Positions 1 through 6,139 are shown, counted from the stretch's first letter. The stretch: DNA of 7,638 bases from Anaerolineales bacterium (GCA_016789485.1 JAEURE010000122.1:1-7638), one strand, 5' to 3'. The notes: a model not told the origin generated them from the letters alone. Program-made: numbers and translations.

Positions 1-654
1 TCCGATGCCCATGGTGAAGTTCCTCTGGCGTTGGACTGCATGTTTTCGGCTGGCGCTGATGTATTCCGCCTGCAGGGGGACAACCTCGCGGTTGCTGTGT
101 TGAGTGGATTCCATCATCCACTTTTCGCCGTCTTCCAGATCCTCACCCTGCAGGAGATAACTATTGCTCCTGTTCTTTCGCTCCCATTCCGTGGCGCGTT
201 CAAGTATGCGAGTATGCTGCTGTACCCAGCCCAGGTCCGTTTGAATGGCACTTACGAGTTGCGGAATGGTGGCTTTGAAATCATCCTTGCGCGGGCGCAT
301 ATACACCCAGTTGGTGGCTGATAACTTTGGGTGCATTCTTTTTCTTTTTTCAGGCTCGCGATACAGAACAGGGATGATTTTTTTGTTGTTTTTTAGACCC
401 AGTTCCAGCTCGTTCTTACAGACTTGAGATTTGAGAGAATCCGGGCTGATGACAAACACAAAAGCGTCGCTGCTTTGAATCGCGGCGCTGATCTCTGCCA
501 TCCAATCTGCACTGAGAGGAATACCTTCCCAGTCCACCCAGGCATCAATATCAACGGTGTCAAAGGCGGCATTTAATTTACGCACAAACAACTTGTCTTT
601 GCGTGAATAGGAGATGAATATTTTTGTCTTGCGCGCAGCGCTTATTTCAGACAT
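1..654 (-). CDS. TIR-domain protein, N-terminal part (runs off left edge)
   Basis: The frame opens with ATG at 654 and stays open for 218 codons to base 1, so only the N-terminus is visible. Residues 10-140 read as a TIR domain. They start with KIFISYSRKD (strand A), continue through WVDWEGIPLSADW (BB-loop region), and then ISPDSLKSQVCKNELELG, where Glu82 of the C..EL motif sits at the position of the catalytic glutamate of TIR NAD+ hydrolases. Residues 141-210 form a helical linker (TRILERATEWERKNRSNSYL, then QAEYISASRKHAVQRQR). In related proteins, as I recall, such a linker precedes a membrane helix and WD40 or similar sensor repeats, but that part lies outside the window. The gene starts 10 nt after the C39/SH3 gene and its own ribosome site is weak, so translational coupling is likely. 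TIR identity is strong. NADase activity and any defence role are inferred. Confidence 0.9.
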   Translation of the reverse strand, partial: MSEISAARKTKIFISYSRKDKLFVRKLNAAFDTVDIDAWVDWEGIPLSADWMAEISAAIQSSDAFVFVISPDSLKSQVCKNELELGLKNNKKIIPVLYREPEKRKRMHPKLSATNWVYMRPRKDDFKATIPQLVSAIQTDLGWVQQHTRILERATEWERKNRSNSYLLQGEDLEDGEKWMMESTQHSNREVVPLQAEYISASRKHAVQRQRNFTMGIG

Positions 655-664
655 GAACTAATCT

Positions 665-2065
665 TTATTTTCTGACAAACCATGCGGCCACATAACCTTC
701 GTGTGTGGCATCCTTCACTTTGAGCCATTGATTGTTGGCACCGATCTTTGCTTCGCCGCCAGATTCTGTGATGATGAATTCGTAATCGACGGGCACTCGT
801 TTGATCAGGGAGGCGTCACTTACAATGGGTTCTTTTCGCAGTGAGACCGCTTCGGCTGTGGTGCGTACTTTTACTGGTCCGCCAGCCATTGGAGCAGGCG
901 CTGATGCGGCGGCAGTCTGCGCTGTGGAACCGCCCGCATATTTGACATACCAAGCTGCCACATATCCTTCTCTTTTATTCTGGTCGCGTACTTTGATCCA
1001 CTGGTTTTGAACGCCGACTTTTGGAATCATCTGATTGGCAGGCTCAAGACTGACCAGCTGTTCTGTAACTGGAACTTTGCGAATTAAAGTTTCAGGTGAG
1101 ATGATGGGTTTACTGCGCAGGGATAATTCCTCAGTGGGGTAGAGTGCCAGTGCGCCGGGCGGAACTGGCGCAGGTGCAGAAGTTGCACCTGCGGGTCTCG
1201 GGGCTGGAGCTGCTGAAGGCGAAGCGGCAGGTACGGACGAGGAAGAAGCGGGCTTTCCTTTTTGTTCAGAAACATACCAGGCAGCCACATATCCCTGATC
1301 GCCTTTTGGATCCTGCACTTGAATCCATTGCCCAGTGATGCCAAGTTTTGCTTTGACTTGCGTCTTCGGCTCCAGGCTGATCAATTCTGTGCCGGCGAGC
1401 ATGCGCTTCCATAAATAGCCGGTGACGGAGGGTTCAGCGCGCAAAGACAGGTCGTCTTCTGCGGCGTAGACGATGTATTTTTCAGCGGGCACAGGCACCT
1501 TTGTTACCTTGGGAGGTTCGGGCGGCGTGGTGCTGTAGGCGTCGAACCAGATAACGGCGCTGATCTCCGATGCGAGCTTTGCGCCATTGTATTTGTAGCG
1601 CGCCGTCAGCAATACTTCCTTGTCGGGAGCGTCTCCGCTGTATTTGTACGGATCATAAATTACATAGTCATCCCCTTTTCGTTCCTTCACGAGAACGAAA
1701 TGCGTTTGGATGCCCGCCTGCTTGTTCCAATCCACCTGCAGGATGACAGGTTTGCCCTGTGCCACTGCTGCATCAATTTGAGCGATGGGCGCCGGGAATG
1801 TTTCACAAGGCTGAACATCGCGGTAGGCACAATTCGGCCAGATGTACGGGAGGACGCTTGGGATAAAAAACGCCCCCTGAAAACCGCCGGCATTTTTCAT
1901 TTTCTCGTTGACGGTTAAGGGAGTTTCATTGTATCCAATGCCATTCAACATCATGGTTGCCGATGTAAGCAGACAACCCCAACCGCCAATGGTTTCGCTC
2001 GAGTGCCCCAGTGAGGATTTTTTCCACGCGTCGTCGTTCTGGTAAAGGTTTTTAGTGACGAACAT
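665..2065 (-). CDS. C39-like cysteine peptidase with three SH3-like repeats
   Basis: This 466-residue protein has no signal peptide and no membrane segment. Residues 1-178 resemble the papain-like Peptidase_C39_2 fold. Cys31 lies in GGWGCLLTSATMML, His122 in THFVLVKE and Asp138 in YVIYDPY, spaced as a Cys-His-Asp triad. Three SH3-like repeats follow at about 197-267, 307-374 and 398-464. Each has an LSLR or VSLR element, a QWIKV-type strand and a closing GYVAAWYV or GYVAAWFV strand. The repeats are joined by Ala/Pro/Ser-rich linkers at about 270-306 and 378-397. The start is supported by a perfect AGGAGGT 8 nt upstream. C39-type domains cleave peptides, often after double glycine, and bacterial SH3 domains often bind cell-wall peptides. 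The missing export signal makes a cytosolic partner or non-classical export possible. It probably shares a transcript with the TIR gene 10 nt downstream. The fold call is fairly firm, the substrate unknown. Confidence 0.78.
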   Translation of the reverse strand: MFVTKNLYQNDDAWKKSSLGHSSETIGGWGCLLTSATMMLNGIGYNETPLTVNEKMKNAGGFQGAFFIPSVLPYIWPNCAYRDVQPCETFPAPIAQIDAAVAQGKPVILQVDWNKQAGIQTHFVLVKERKGDDYVIYDPYKYSGDAPDKEVLLTARYKYNGAKLASEISAVIWFDAYSTTPPEPPKVTKVPVPAEKYIVYAAEDDLSLRAEPSVTGYLWKRMLAGTELISLEPKTQVKAKLGITGQWIQVQDPKGDQGYVAAWYVSEQKGKPASSSSVPAASPSAAPAPRPAGATSAPAPVPPGALALYPTEELSLRSKPIISPETLIRKVPVTEQLVSLEPANQMIPKVGVQNQWIKVRDQNKREGYVAAWYVKYAGGSTAQTAAASAPAPMAGGPVKVRTTAEAVSLRKEPIVSDASLIKRVPVDYEFIITESGGEAKIGANNQWLKVKDATHEGYVAAWFVRK

Positions 2066-2073
2066 AAGGCCTT

Positions 2074-2080
2074 ACCTCCT
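2074..2080 (-). promoter_or_regulatory. Strong ribosome binding site of the C39/SH3 gene
   Basis: The minus strand reads AGGAGGT, a full anti-Shine-Dalgarno match, 8 nt before the ATG at 2065. It fixes the start of the peptidase gene and suggests efficient translation, unlike the weak site of the TIR gene that follows. Confidence 0.85.
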
Positions 2081-2105
2081 GCGGTTCAGTAAAATTATTC
2101 TGATG

Positions 2106-2111
2106 ATTTTA
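2106..2111 (-). promoter_or_regulatory. Possible -10 box for the C39/SH3-TIR unit
   Basis: The minus strand reads TAAAAT about 40 nt upstream of the start codon. No good -35 hexamer lies 16-18 nt further upstream (the nearest TTGCGG is 23 nt away), so this is a weak call. The rest of the 2066-2222 gap holds nothing else convincing. Confidence 0.25.
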
Positions 2112-2222
2112 CCCGAAATTAGTTTGTAACGTACCCGCAACTTTTTAAGGTTTGAATGAGGAGCTTCGCTTCCTGCCGCGCCCCGGCTTGCCAGCCTGGC
2201 TGGATATTTTTTTTCACCCTCG

Positions 2223-3497
2223 TCATCTTCCACAACAAACCCATGCGCCCGCCATTAATTCCTCTGGTATGCCGGTATCGCTGGCAAATTGACGCGCCAC
2301 GAACTTGCCGCCCTGCATCACGTATTCGATGTTCCTTCTATCCGCAAGTGAACGCAGATCCTCCAGCGGATTCTTTTTTAACACGATCAGATCCGCCAGT
2401 TTGCCAGCTTCCAGTGTGCCAAGCTTTTTCTCCCAACCCAAAGCGCGCGCGGCATTCTTTGTGGACGCAACGATGCATTCCATGGCGGAAAGTCCAGCCT
2501 CTGCCATGTAGGCCAGTTCCATCGCGTTCTCGCCGTGGAAGTTATACGGGGTGGCTGCATCCGTTCCCATGGCGATCGGCACGCCCATTTCATGTGCTTT
2601 GCGGATGGAAAGCAGGGCATCTTCCTGAGTTTCCTTGCTCTTTTCCATGATCCACTCCGGGATACCGGGCTTGTTTCCATAAATTACATCATAGCCAGCC
2701 TTCAAGGTTGGGACAAGGAAGATTTCCTCTTTTGCCATGCGTTCCATCACACGCGGGTCTTGATTTAAATACGTGCCGTGTTCAATGGTCTTTGCTCCCG
2801 CTTCCACCGCATTGCGGATGCCGTCAATCCCATGCGCATGTGCCGCAACGATCTTGCCGACCTTTGCGGCTTCCACCACTGCAGCGCGGATCTCTTCCAT
2901 TTCAAATTGCGCAGCACCGGGCTTCTCGCCGGGCGCAAGCACGGCTCCTGTAGCCAGCATTTTGATCAGATCTGCGCCAGCTTTCAACTGTTCCCGCGCC
3001 GCCTTGCGGACCTCATCCACACCGTCTGCTTCGCGATACATTCCGTCATACCATTCGCTGCCAGTGGAGGTGATCGAAAGCAGTTTGCCAGCCAGCGACA
3101 TGCGCGGGGCTGCGAACATGCCTGCTTCCACAGCTTTACGAAGCGAAAACTCAAGGTGATGCCTGCCGCCCACATCGCGGATGGTTGTAATCCCTGCCGC
3201 AAGTGTATTCTGCGCATGTTTTAGCATGATGAGCGACGTCCAGCCAAGTGGACCGTTCATGGTGCTGTCTGGCAAACATTCCGCCGCAATATGAACGTGG
3301 CAGTCAATCAGCCCGGGCAGGATGGTCCGCCCTGTCATATCCATCTCGTTGATCGTTTTTTCGAGAGGCTGAATCCATTTTTCTGAAGAGCCTGCGTATA
3401 TGATCTTGTCATCTTCTACGGCAATGACTCCACGCTCGATTGGTTTGCCGCCGTTACCGTCTATCAGTGCGGCGTTTTTGAAGACAGTGATCGTCAT
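2223..3497 (-). CDS. Metal-dependent amidohydrolase (prolidase/imidazolonepropionase-like)
   Basis: This 424-residue cytosolic enzyme belongs to the amidohydrolase superfamily. The metal-ligand set is complete: His67 and His69 in DCHVHI, Lys179 in DLIKM (the position of the carboxylated bridging lysine), His220 and His222 in AAHAHG, His240 in IEHG, and Asp313 in AMGTDA. The N-terminal 60 residues and the last 60 form the small composite beta-sandwich typical of the family, with LGTLEAGKLADLIVL marking its return. A binuclear site with a lysine bridge fits the group that includes bacterial Xaa-Pro and Xaa-Arg/Lys dipeptidases, so hydrolysis of a dipeptide or N-acyl amino acid is the best guess. 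The substrate cannot be read from sequence. GGAGGA lies 7 nt before the ATG. It appears to be a single-gene unit with its own promoter. The protein ends in an unusual Cys-Cys-Gly-Arg tail. Confidence 0.9.
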   Translation of the reverse strand: MTITVFKNAALIDGNGGKPIERGVIAVEDDKIIYAGSSEKWIQPLEKTINEMDMTGRTILPGLIDCHVHIAAECLPDSTMNGPLGWTSLIMLKHAQNTLAAGITTIRDVGGRHHLEFSLRKAVEAGMFAAPRMSLAGKLLSITSTGSEWYDGMYREADGVDEVRKAAREQLKAGADLIKMLATGAVLAPGEKPGAAQFEMEEIRAAVVEAAKVGKIVAAHAHGIDGIRNAVEAGAKTIEHGTYLNQDPRVMERMAKEEIFLVPTLKAGYDVIYGNKPGIPEWIMEKSKETQEDALLSIRKAHEMGVPIAMGTDAATPYNFHGENAMELAYMAEAGLSAMECIVASTKNAARALGWEKKLGTLEAGKLADLIVLKKNPLEDLRSLADRRNIEYVMQGGKFVARQFASDTGIPEELMAGAWVCCGR

Positions 3498-3504
3498 GAT
3501 GGAT

Positions 3505-3510
3505 TCCTCC
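3505..3510 (-). promoter_or_regulatory. Ribosome binding site of the amidohydrolase gene
   Basis: The minus strand reads GGAGGA 7 nt before the ATG at 3497. This spacing is near the optimum and confirms the start. Confidence 0.8.
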
Positions 3511-3533
3511 GGTTTGTTTAAGTAGTTTGCGTC

Positions 3534-3542
3534 AGTATAGCA
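3534..3542 (-). promoter_or_regulatory. Extended -10 promoter for the amidohydrolase gene
   Basis: The minus strand reads TGCTATACT, a TGn extension plus a five-of-six match to TATAAT. No -35 hexamer is visible, because that position is occupied by the terminator hairpin of the upstream gene. Extended -10 promoters can work without a -35. Transcription would start near 3527 and give a leader of about 30 nt that carries the ribosome site. Confidence 0.5.
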
Positions 3543-3551
3543 TGTCGAATC

Positions 3552-3573
3552 AAAACGCGGCGAAAACGCCGCG
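3552..3573 (-). terminator. Intrinsic terminator of the metallophosphoesterase gene
   Basis: A perfect 7-bp GC stem (CGCGGCG with CGCCGCG, arms 3556-3562 and 3567-3573) closes a 4-nt loop. On the minus strand four T residues follow it at 3552-3555. It begins about 27 nt past the metallophosphoesterase stop codon. The T run is short, so termination may be partial. It lies immediately upstream of the next gene's -10 box. Confidence 0.65.
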
Positions 3574-3599
3574 CTCTTCGTTGTGGATATGGATTTTTT

Positions 3600-4328
3600 C
3601 TAGTATTGCTTAAACCACCAGGCTGTGCCTGGCAGCCCGCTCGCTTTTACGATCTTCAGTAATTCTTCTATATCAAAGTAAACGCGGCGCAAATCCACAT
3701 TGAAGGAATTGCCCGACTGGTTAACGATTGCATATTCTGCCCAGGGCAGGAGGTGGGGTGGGTTGCCCGGAGAGAAAGCGAATTCAAAAGCGTTGCCGAC
3801 ACTGCCTGAATTTAAAATTAATTTTTTTCCGTAGCGCCGATGCATTTGAATGTGAGAATGCCCGCCGATGAACACCGTGGCGGTTTGCCCTGCAAAGTAT
3901 TTATCCAGTAATTCCGGGGCAGTGGTGGCTTGAATGATATCCGTTGTCGAAATGGGTGAGCCGTGAAATGCCAGCAACCGCACGCCGTTTGGAAACGTCA
4001 TTTCGTAGGTGCTCTGGAATGACCTCAAAAATTCAAAGTCGCTGGCTGAGAGTCGCTCGCGGCACCAATATAAATCTGGGACCAAATGATCCGTGATCTC
4101 AAGCTCCGCGGCTTTTTTAGGATCAAGAATTGCTTCGTCGTGATTCCCCATGACGTAAATGCTGCTGAACTCTTTCAGCGCGTTCAACGTTTCCAGCGGT
4201 TGCGGCCCAAGGCTGATCGTGTCTCCGAGGCAAATCACCTGATCCGCCCCCTGGCTTTTAATATCCGCAAGAACAGCTTGAAGAGCCGTGAAATTCCCGT
4301 GAATGTCTGAGATGAAAGCAATACGCAT
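3600..4328 (-). CDS. Calcineurin-like metallophosphoesterase (YfcE/MJ0936 type)
   Basis: The 242-residue cytosolic protein carries all the metal motifs of the family in order: Asp8 and His10 in FISDIHGN, Asp36 in CLGDTI, Asn62 and His63 in MGNHDE, His122 in AFHGSP, and His157 and His159 in GGHSHI. ILNSGSVG at 172-179 is the usual closing loop. Length and N-terminus match the compact single-domain members that hydrolyse phosphodiesters, or phosphomonoesters in some relatives, with two metal ions. The substrate is unknown. The ATG is preceded by an AAGGGA-like ribosome site about 5 nt away. The gene appears to stand alone: a candidate promoter and inverted repeat lie upstream and a hairpin terminator downstream. 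A role in nucleotide or cyclic dinucleotide turnover is possible but nothing in the window shows it. Confidence 0.9.
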   Translation of the reverse strand: MRIAFISDIHGNFTALQAVLADIKSQGADQVICLGDTISLGPQPLETLNALKEFSSIYVMGNHDEAILDPKKAAELEITDHLVPDLYWCRERLSASDFEFLRSFQSTYEMTFPNGVRLLAFHGSPISTTDIIQATTAPELLDKYFAGQTATVFIGGHSHIQMHRRYGKKLILNSGSVGNAFEFAFSPGNPPHLLPWAEYAIVNQSGNSFNVDLRRVYFDIEELLKIVKASGLPGTAWWFKQY

Positions 4329-4349
4329 CAGTTTCCCTTTTCATTGACC

Positions 4350-4355
4350 ATTGTA
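4350..4355 (-). promoter_or_regulatory. Possible -10 box of the metallophosphoesterase gene
   Basis: The minus strand reads TACAAT (five of six matches to TATAAT) 21 nt before the ATG. The hexamer 17 nt upstream (TCCAAT) is a poor -35 and lies between the arms of the inverted repeat at 4363-4390, so an activator or repressor may act here. Confidence 0.4.
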
Positions 4356-4362
4356 CACGAGA

Positions 4363-4390
4363 CGGTTGAATAATTGGATATTTTCAACCG
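4363..4390. repeat. Perfect inverted repeat over the -35 region, possible operator
   Basis: The arms CGGTTGAA (4363-4370) and TTCAACCG (4383-4390) are exact reverse complements around a 12-bp AT-rich centre. The element is 28 bp long and covers the -35 position of the candidate promoter for the metallophosphoesterase gene. Its size and symmetry suit a dimeric regulator. The stem is not GC-rich and has no T run, so a terminator is unlikely. Confidence 0.45.
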
Positions 4391-4398
4391 AATTAGAA

Positions 4399-4476
4399 CT
4401 TTTGGGTGATGTTTTTTGACACTCAAATTAAGATTCCCCGCTTCTTTTCAAGCTTTGGGCTGTCTTCTGGGTGATG
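4399..4476. repeat. Two direct copies of a 13-bp motif
   Basis: CTTTTGGGTGATG (4399-4411) and CTTCTGGGTGATG (4464-4476) differ at one base and lie in the same orientation, 65 bp apart start to start, in the otherwise empty gap between two genes. They could be paired protein-binding sites or chance. The gap shows no clear terminator for the RibK-like gene. Confidence 0.35.
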
Positions 4477-4485
4477 AGTATTTTC

Positions 4486-4938
4486 CTACGCCGAATGAGA
4501 GTTGACGAGTATCTCGTCGGAGTCGATCTCAATTTCCAGTTCATCGCCATACTGAATTTCGGGAATTCGATACGCAATGACTTCAATAAGTGACGGGTTT
4601 TGGAAATGGGTTTTCTTGGTTTCAGGATGCGGGTAATATACCCAGCCTGAGAATGCCGCTCTCTTGTAAAACACCTTGCAGCGCGAAAACGAAAATGTTT
4701 CAGGCGGATGAAGGTCCGTCCATTCGACGAGTTCGAAGGTGAATTCAGGATGTATCATTTTGAATTCGAGCGGCGCAATGGAAATGTTCAACGTGCCGTT
4801 GAAATATTCGTACAAGTCGAGACCGAGCGCTTTGAAATAAGGTTTTTGCTTTTCGAGCGAACTGTATGGATACGCTTGGGAAGGCCGCGAAGCGACTTGA
4901 TGTCCGCGAACGAGGGTACCGTGGAAACGTCTTTTCAT
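4486..4938 (-). CDS. RibK/DUF120-like protein, divergent CTP-dependent riboflavin kinase homologue
   Basis: From the ATG at 4938 the product is 150 residues. The open frame extends to a TTG at 5025, but those 29 residues are low-quality and have no ribosome site. The shorter start also matches the short N-terminus I recall for archaeal RibK. Seen in the sequence: RRFHGTLVRGHQ (first strand), LGLDLYEYFNGTLNISIAP around 38-56 with Gly48-Thr49-Leu50-Asn51, GWVYYPHPE at 98-106, PSLIEVIAYR at 115-124 and QYGDELEIEI near the end. This order, including the GTLN signature and the late GD-hydrophobic strand, follows the cradle-loop barrel of CTP-dependent riboflavin kinase as I remember it. The glycine-rich loop after the first strand is replaced by RGHQVASRPS, so kinase activity is doubtful. 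Alternatives are a flavin- or nucleotide-binding barrel with another role. It is divergent from the EF-like gene. Confidence 0.6.
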   Translation of the reverse strand: MKRRFHGTLVRGHQVASRPSQAYPYSSLEKQKPYFKALGLDLYEYFNGTLNISIAPLEFKMIHPEFTFELVEWTDLHPPETFSFSRCKVFYKRAAFSGWVYYPHPETKKTHFQNPSLIEVIAYRIPEIQYGDELEIEIDSDEILVNSHSA

Positions 4939-4948
4939 GGTGGCGGGA

Positions 4949-4954
4949 AGTATA
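4949..4954 (-). promoter_or_regulatory. Possible -10 box giving a near-leaderless mRNA
   Basis: The minus strand reads TATACT, with only 10 nt between it and the ATG at 4938, and no Shine-Dalgarno site precedes that ATG. Transcription would start about 3-5 nt before the start codon. The hexamer 17 nt upstream (GCAACA) is a poor -35. The arrangement would explain translation without a ribosome binding site. Confidence 0.4.
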
Positions 4955-5008
4955 TCAGCGTGGCGAATGTTTGTTGCGGGCTGGCAGGCCTGGGCAGGAG
5001 GTGAGGCG

Positions 5009-5038
5009 TTGAAATTAATGGTCAATTCGTGCTACAGT
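5009..5038 (+). promoter_or_regulatory. Sigma70-like promoter of the EF-like gene
   Basis: TTGAAA (5009-5014, five of six) and TACAGT (5033-5038, four of six) are 18 bp apart on the plus strand. An overlapping TATAAA at 5038-5043 could serve as the -10 instead. Transcription would begin near 5045 and leave a leader of about 38 nt before the ATG at 5083. Confidence 0.4.
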
Positions 5039-5070
5039 ATAAATGTCCGGGGCGGTTTGCGCCTCTGGGC

Positions 5071-5075
5071 AGGAG
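5071..5075 (+). promoter_or_regulatory. Ribosome binding site that fixes the EF-like start
   Basis: AGGAG lies 7 nt before the ATG at 5083. The longer reading from 5029 would begin upstream of the likely transcription start, so the ATG at 5083 is chosen. Confidence 0.75.
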
Positions 5076-5082
5076 CAAGATC

Positions 5083-5355
5083 ATGGAGATCGAGATCGGA
5101 AAAGTGACGCATTACTATGATCATATCAATGTAGCGGTGATGACGTTGGCCGATGGGCTGAAACTGGGGGATAGAATCCACATTGTAGGGCATGCCACCG
5201 ATTTTACCCAGCGGATCTCCTCGATGGAGGTTGAGCACCACAGCATCGTTTGGGTGAAGCCGGGCGATAATGTGGCGGTCAAGGTCAATCAGCCTGTTCA
5301 CGAACATGACCTGGTCTTTCGGATCATCGAAGAAACGCTGGAGCCTGTTAGCTGA
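5083..5355 (+). CDS. Stand-alone EF-Tu domain-2-like protein (translation elongation factor-like)
   Basis: The 90-residue product is a single beta-barrel like domain 2 of translational GTPases. It starts IGKVTHYYDHINVAVM (5-20), continues with LKLGDRIHIVGHATDFTQ (26-43) and SSMEVEHHSIVWVKPGD (46-62), and ends VAVKVNQPVHEHDLVF. The G-KV-H-Y/F, L-GD-I and G-T-DFTQ elements are those I recall in small 'translation elongation factor-like' proteins of archaea and Chloroflexota, and in the barrel appended to some U32 peptidases. There is no GTPase domain, so it cannot be a full elongation factor. Its role is unknown. It could bind RNA or a partner protein. It is the only plus-strand gene here, with its own promoter, ribosome site and terminator, and is divergent from the RibK-like gene. 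Confidence 0.85.
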   Translation: MEIEIGKVTHYYDHINVAVMTLADGLKLGDRIHIVGHATDFTQRISSMEVEHHSIVWVKPGDNVAVKVNQPVHEHDLVFRIIEETLEPVS

Positions 5356-5376
5356 CTGATAATGAAATGATTTATC

Positions 5377-5410
5377 AGGGCAGACATTATTTGAACGTCT
5401 GCTCTGTTTT
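5377..5410 (+). terminator. Intrinsic terminator of the EF-like gene
   Basis: AGGGCAGAC (5377-5385) pairs with GTCTGCTCT (5397-5405), giving nine pairs with one G-T wobble around an 11-nt loop. TGTTTT follows on the plus strand. It starts 22 nt past the stop codon. It lies between convergent genes, but on the minus strand the flank has no T run, so it should act mainly on the plus strand. Confidence 0.65.
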
Positions 5411-5438
5411 CGTTCGTATTGAGTTGAGCGTCCGTCGT

Positions 5439-6131
5439 TTATCTGGGATAAGGCAGCACGTAATACAGCATTACTAAAAACATAAAGGCATTGCCTGCCA
5501 AGACACAGATGTGCCAGATCTCGTGATTGCCAAAATAGGGCGGGAAGGGATTTGGCTTTCCGTATCCGAACATGATTGCGCCAACCGTGTAGCACAATCC
5601 GCCTGCCATGAGCAGGGAAATCGCTCCTGTGCCAAGCTGGCTGTAGATGGGGCCGATCAGAAAGACGATGATCCAGCCCATCAGCAGATAGCTGATATTT
5701 GACATCAGCACGGAGATCCTGGTGAAAAAGATGGATTTGAGGGTGATGAAGAACACTGCCAGACTCCAGATAATTCCAAACATTACCCAGCCTGTTGTTC
5801 CGCTCAAGATGGTCAGGCAAAAGGGAGTGTACGTGCCTGCGATGAGGATGTAGATGGCGTTATGGTCGAGGATGCCAAAGACGCGCAGGTATTTATTGAA
5901 GAGCAGGAAGAAATGCAGCAGGCAGCTAAATAAAAAAGAGAGGAACAGGCTGGCGCCGTAGATGGCAAATCCCACCACGTGGATGGGTTTATCAGCTAGT
6001 GCGGCTAATGTCACCAGCACAGCCAGGGCGGAGATGGAAAGGATCACTCCGATCAGATGACTGATGGCGTTGAAGTATTCATTGCTGTCTGGCGCAGAGA
6101 TGAGGGGATCAAGTGTGGGTTTCAGGGTCAT
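5439..6131 (-). CDS. trhA: PAQR/hemolysin III family membrane protein TrhA
   Basis: The 230-residue protein has about seven hydrophobic helices (near 24-46, 53-75, 87-105, 113-131, 139-160, 167-188, 204-226). The PAQR metal-site motifs are present: Ser69 to His73 in SCLLHF, Asp89 in ILDHNAIYILIAGTYTPF, and His203 and His207 in NHEIWHICVLAG. NEYFNAISHLIG at 17-28 is the usual N-terminal motif. The family includes adiponectin-receptor relatives and bacterial proteins linked to membrane energetics and lipid homeostasis. The old hemolysin name reflects heterologous tests. It is the third gene of an operon, beginning 8 nt after the DUF6295-like gene. Its ribosome site is weak (GAAG overlapping the upstream stop), which suggests translational coupling. 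The family call is secure, the in vivo role is not. Confidence 0.93.
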   Translation of the reverse strand: MTLKPTLDPLISAPDSNEYFNAISHLIGVILSISALAVLVTLAALADKPIHVVGFAIYGASLFLSFLFSCLLHFFLLFNKYLRVFGILDHNAIYILIAGTYTPFCLTILSGTTGWVMFGIIWSLAVFFITLKSIFFTRISVLMSNISYLLMGWIIVFLIGPIYSQLGTGAISLLMAGGLCYTVGAIMFGYGKPNPFPPYFGNHEIWHICVLAGNAFMFLVMLYYVLPYPR

Positions 6132-6139
6132 GAACGTTT

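Noticed and set aside
31..427. Plus-strand open frames opposite the TIR gene
   Set aside because: The minus-strand frame is continuous, has clear TIR motifs and uses the whole region. The plus frames lack ribosome sites and recognisable domains.
2191..2214. Plus-strand hairpin (CCAGC-CTG-GCTGG) followed by eight T residues
   Set aside because: It looks like an intrinsic terminator on the plus strand, but no plus-strand gene lies upstream and the stem is only 5 bp. On the minus strand the T run is on the wrong side to end the amidohydrolase transcript.
4939..5025. TTG-started 29-residue extension of the RibK-like protein
   Set aside because: There is no ribosome site, it is a non-ATG start, it is absent from the family's usual N-terminus, and it overlaps the divergent promoter region.
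5032..5820. 262-codon minus-strand open frame across the EF-like and trhA genes
   Set aside because: It overlaps both strongly supported genes in another frame or strand, and its product is rich in His, Arg and Gln with no recognisable domain.
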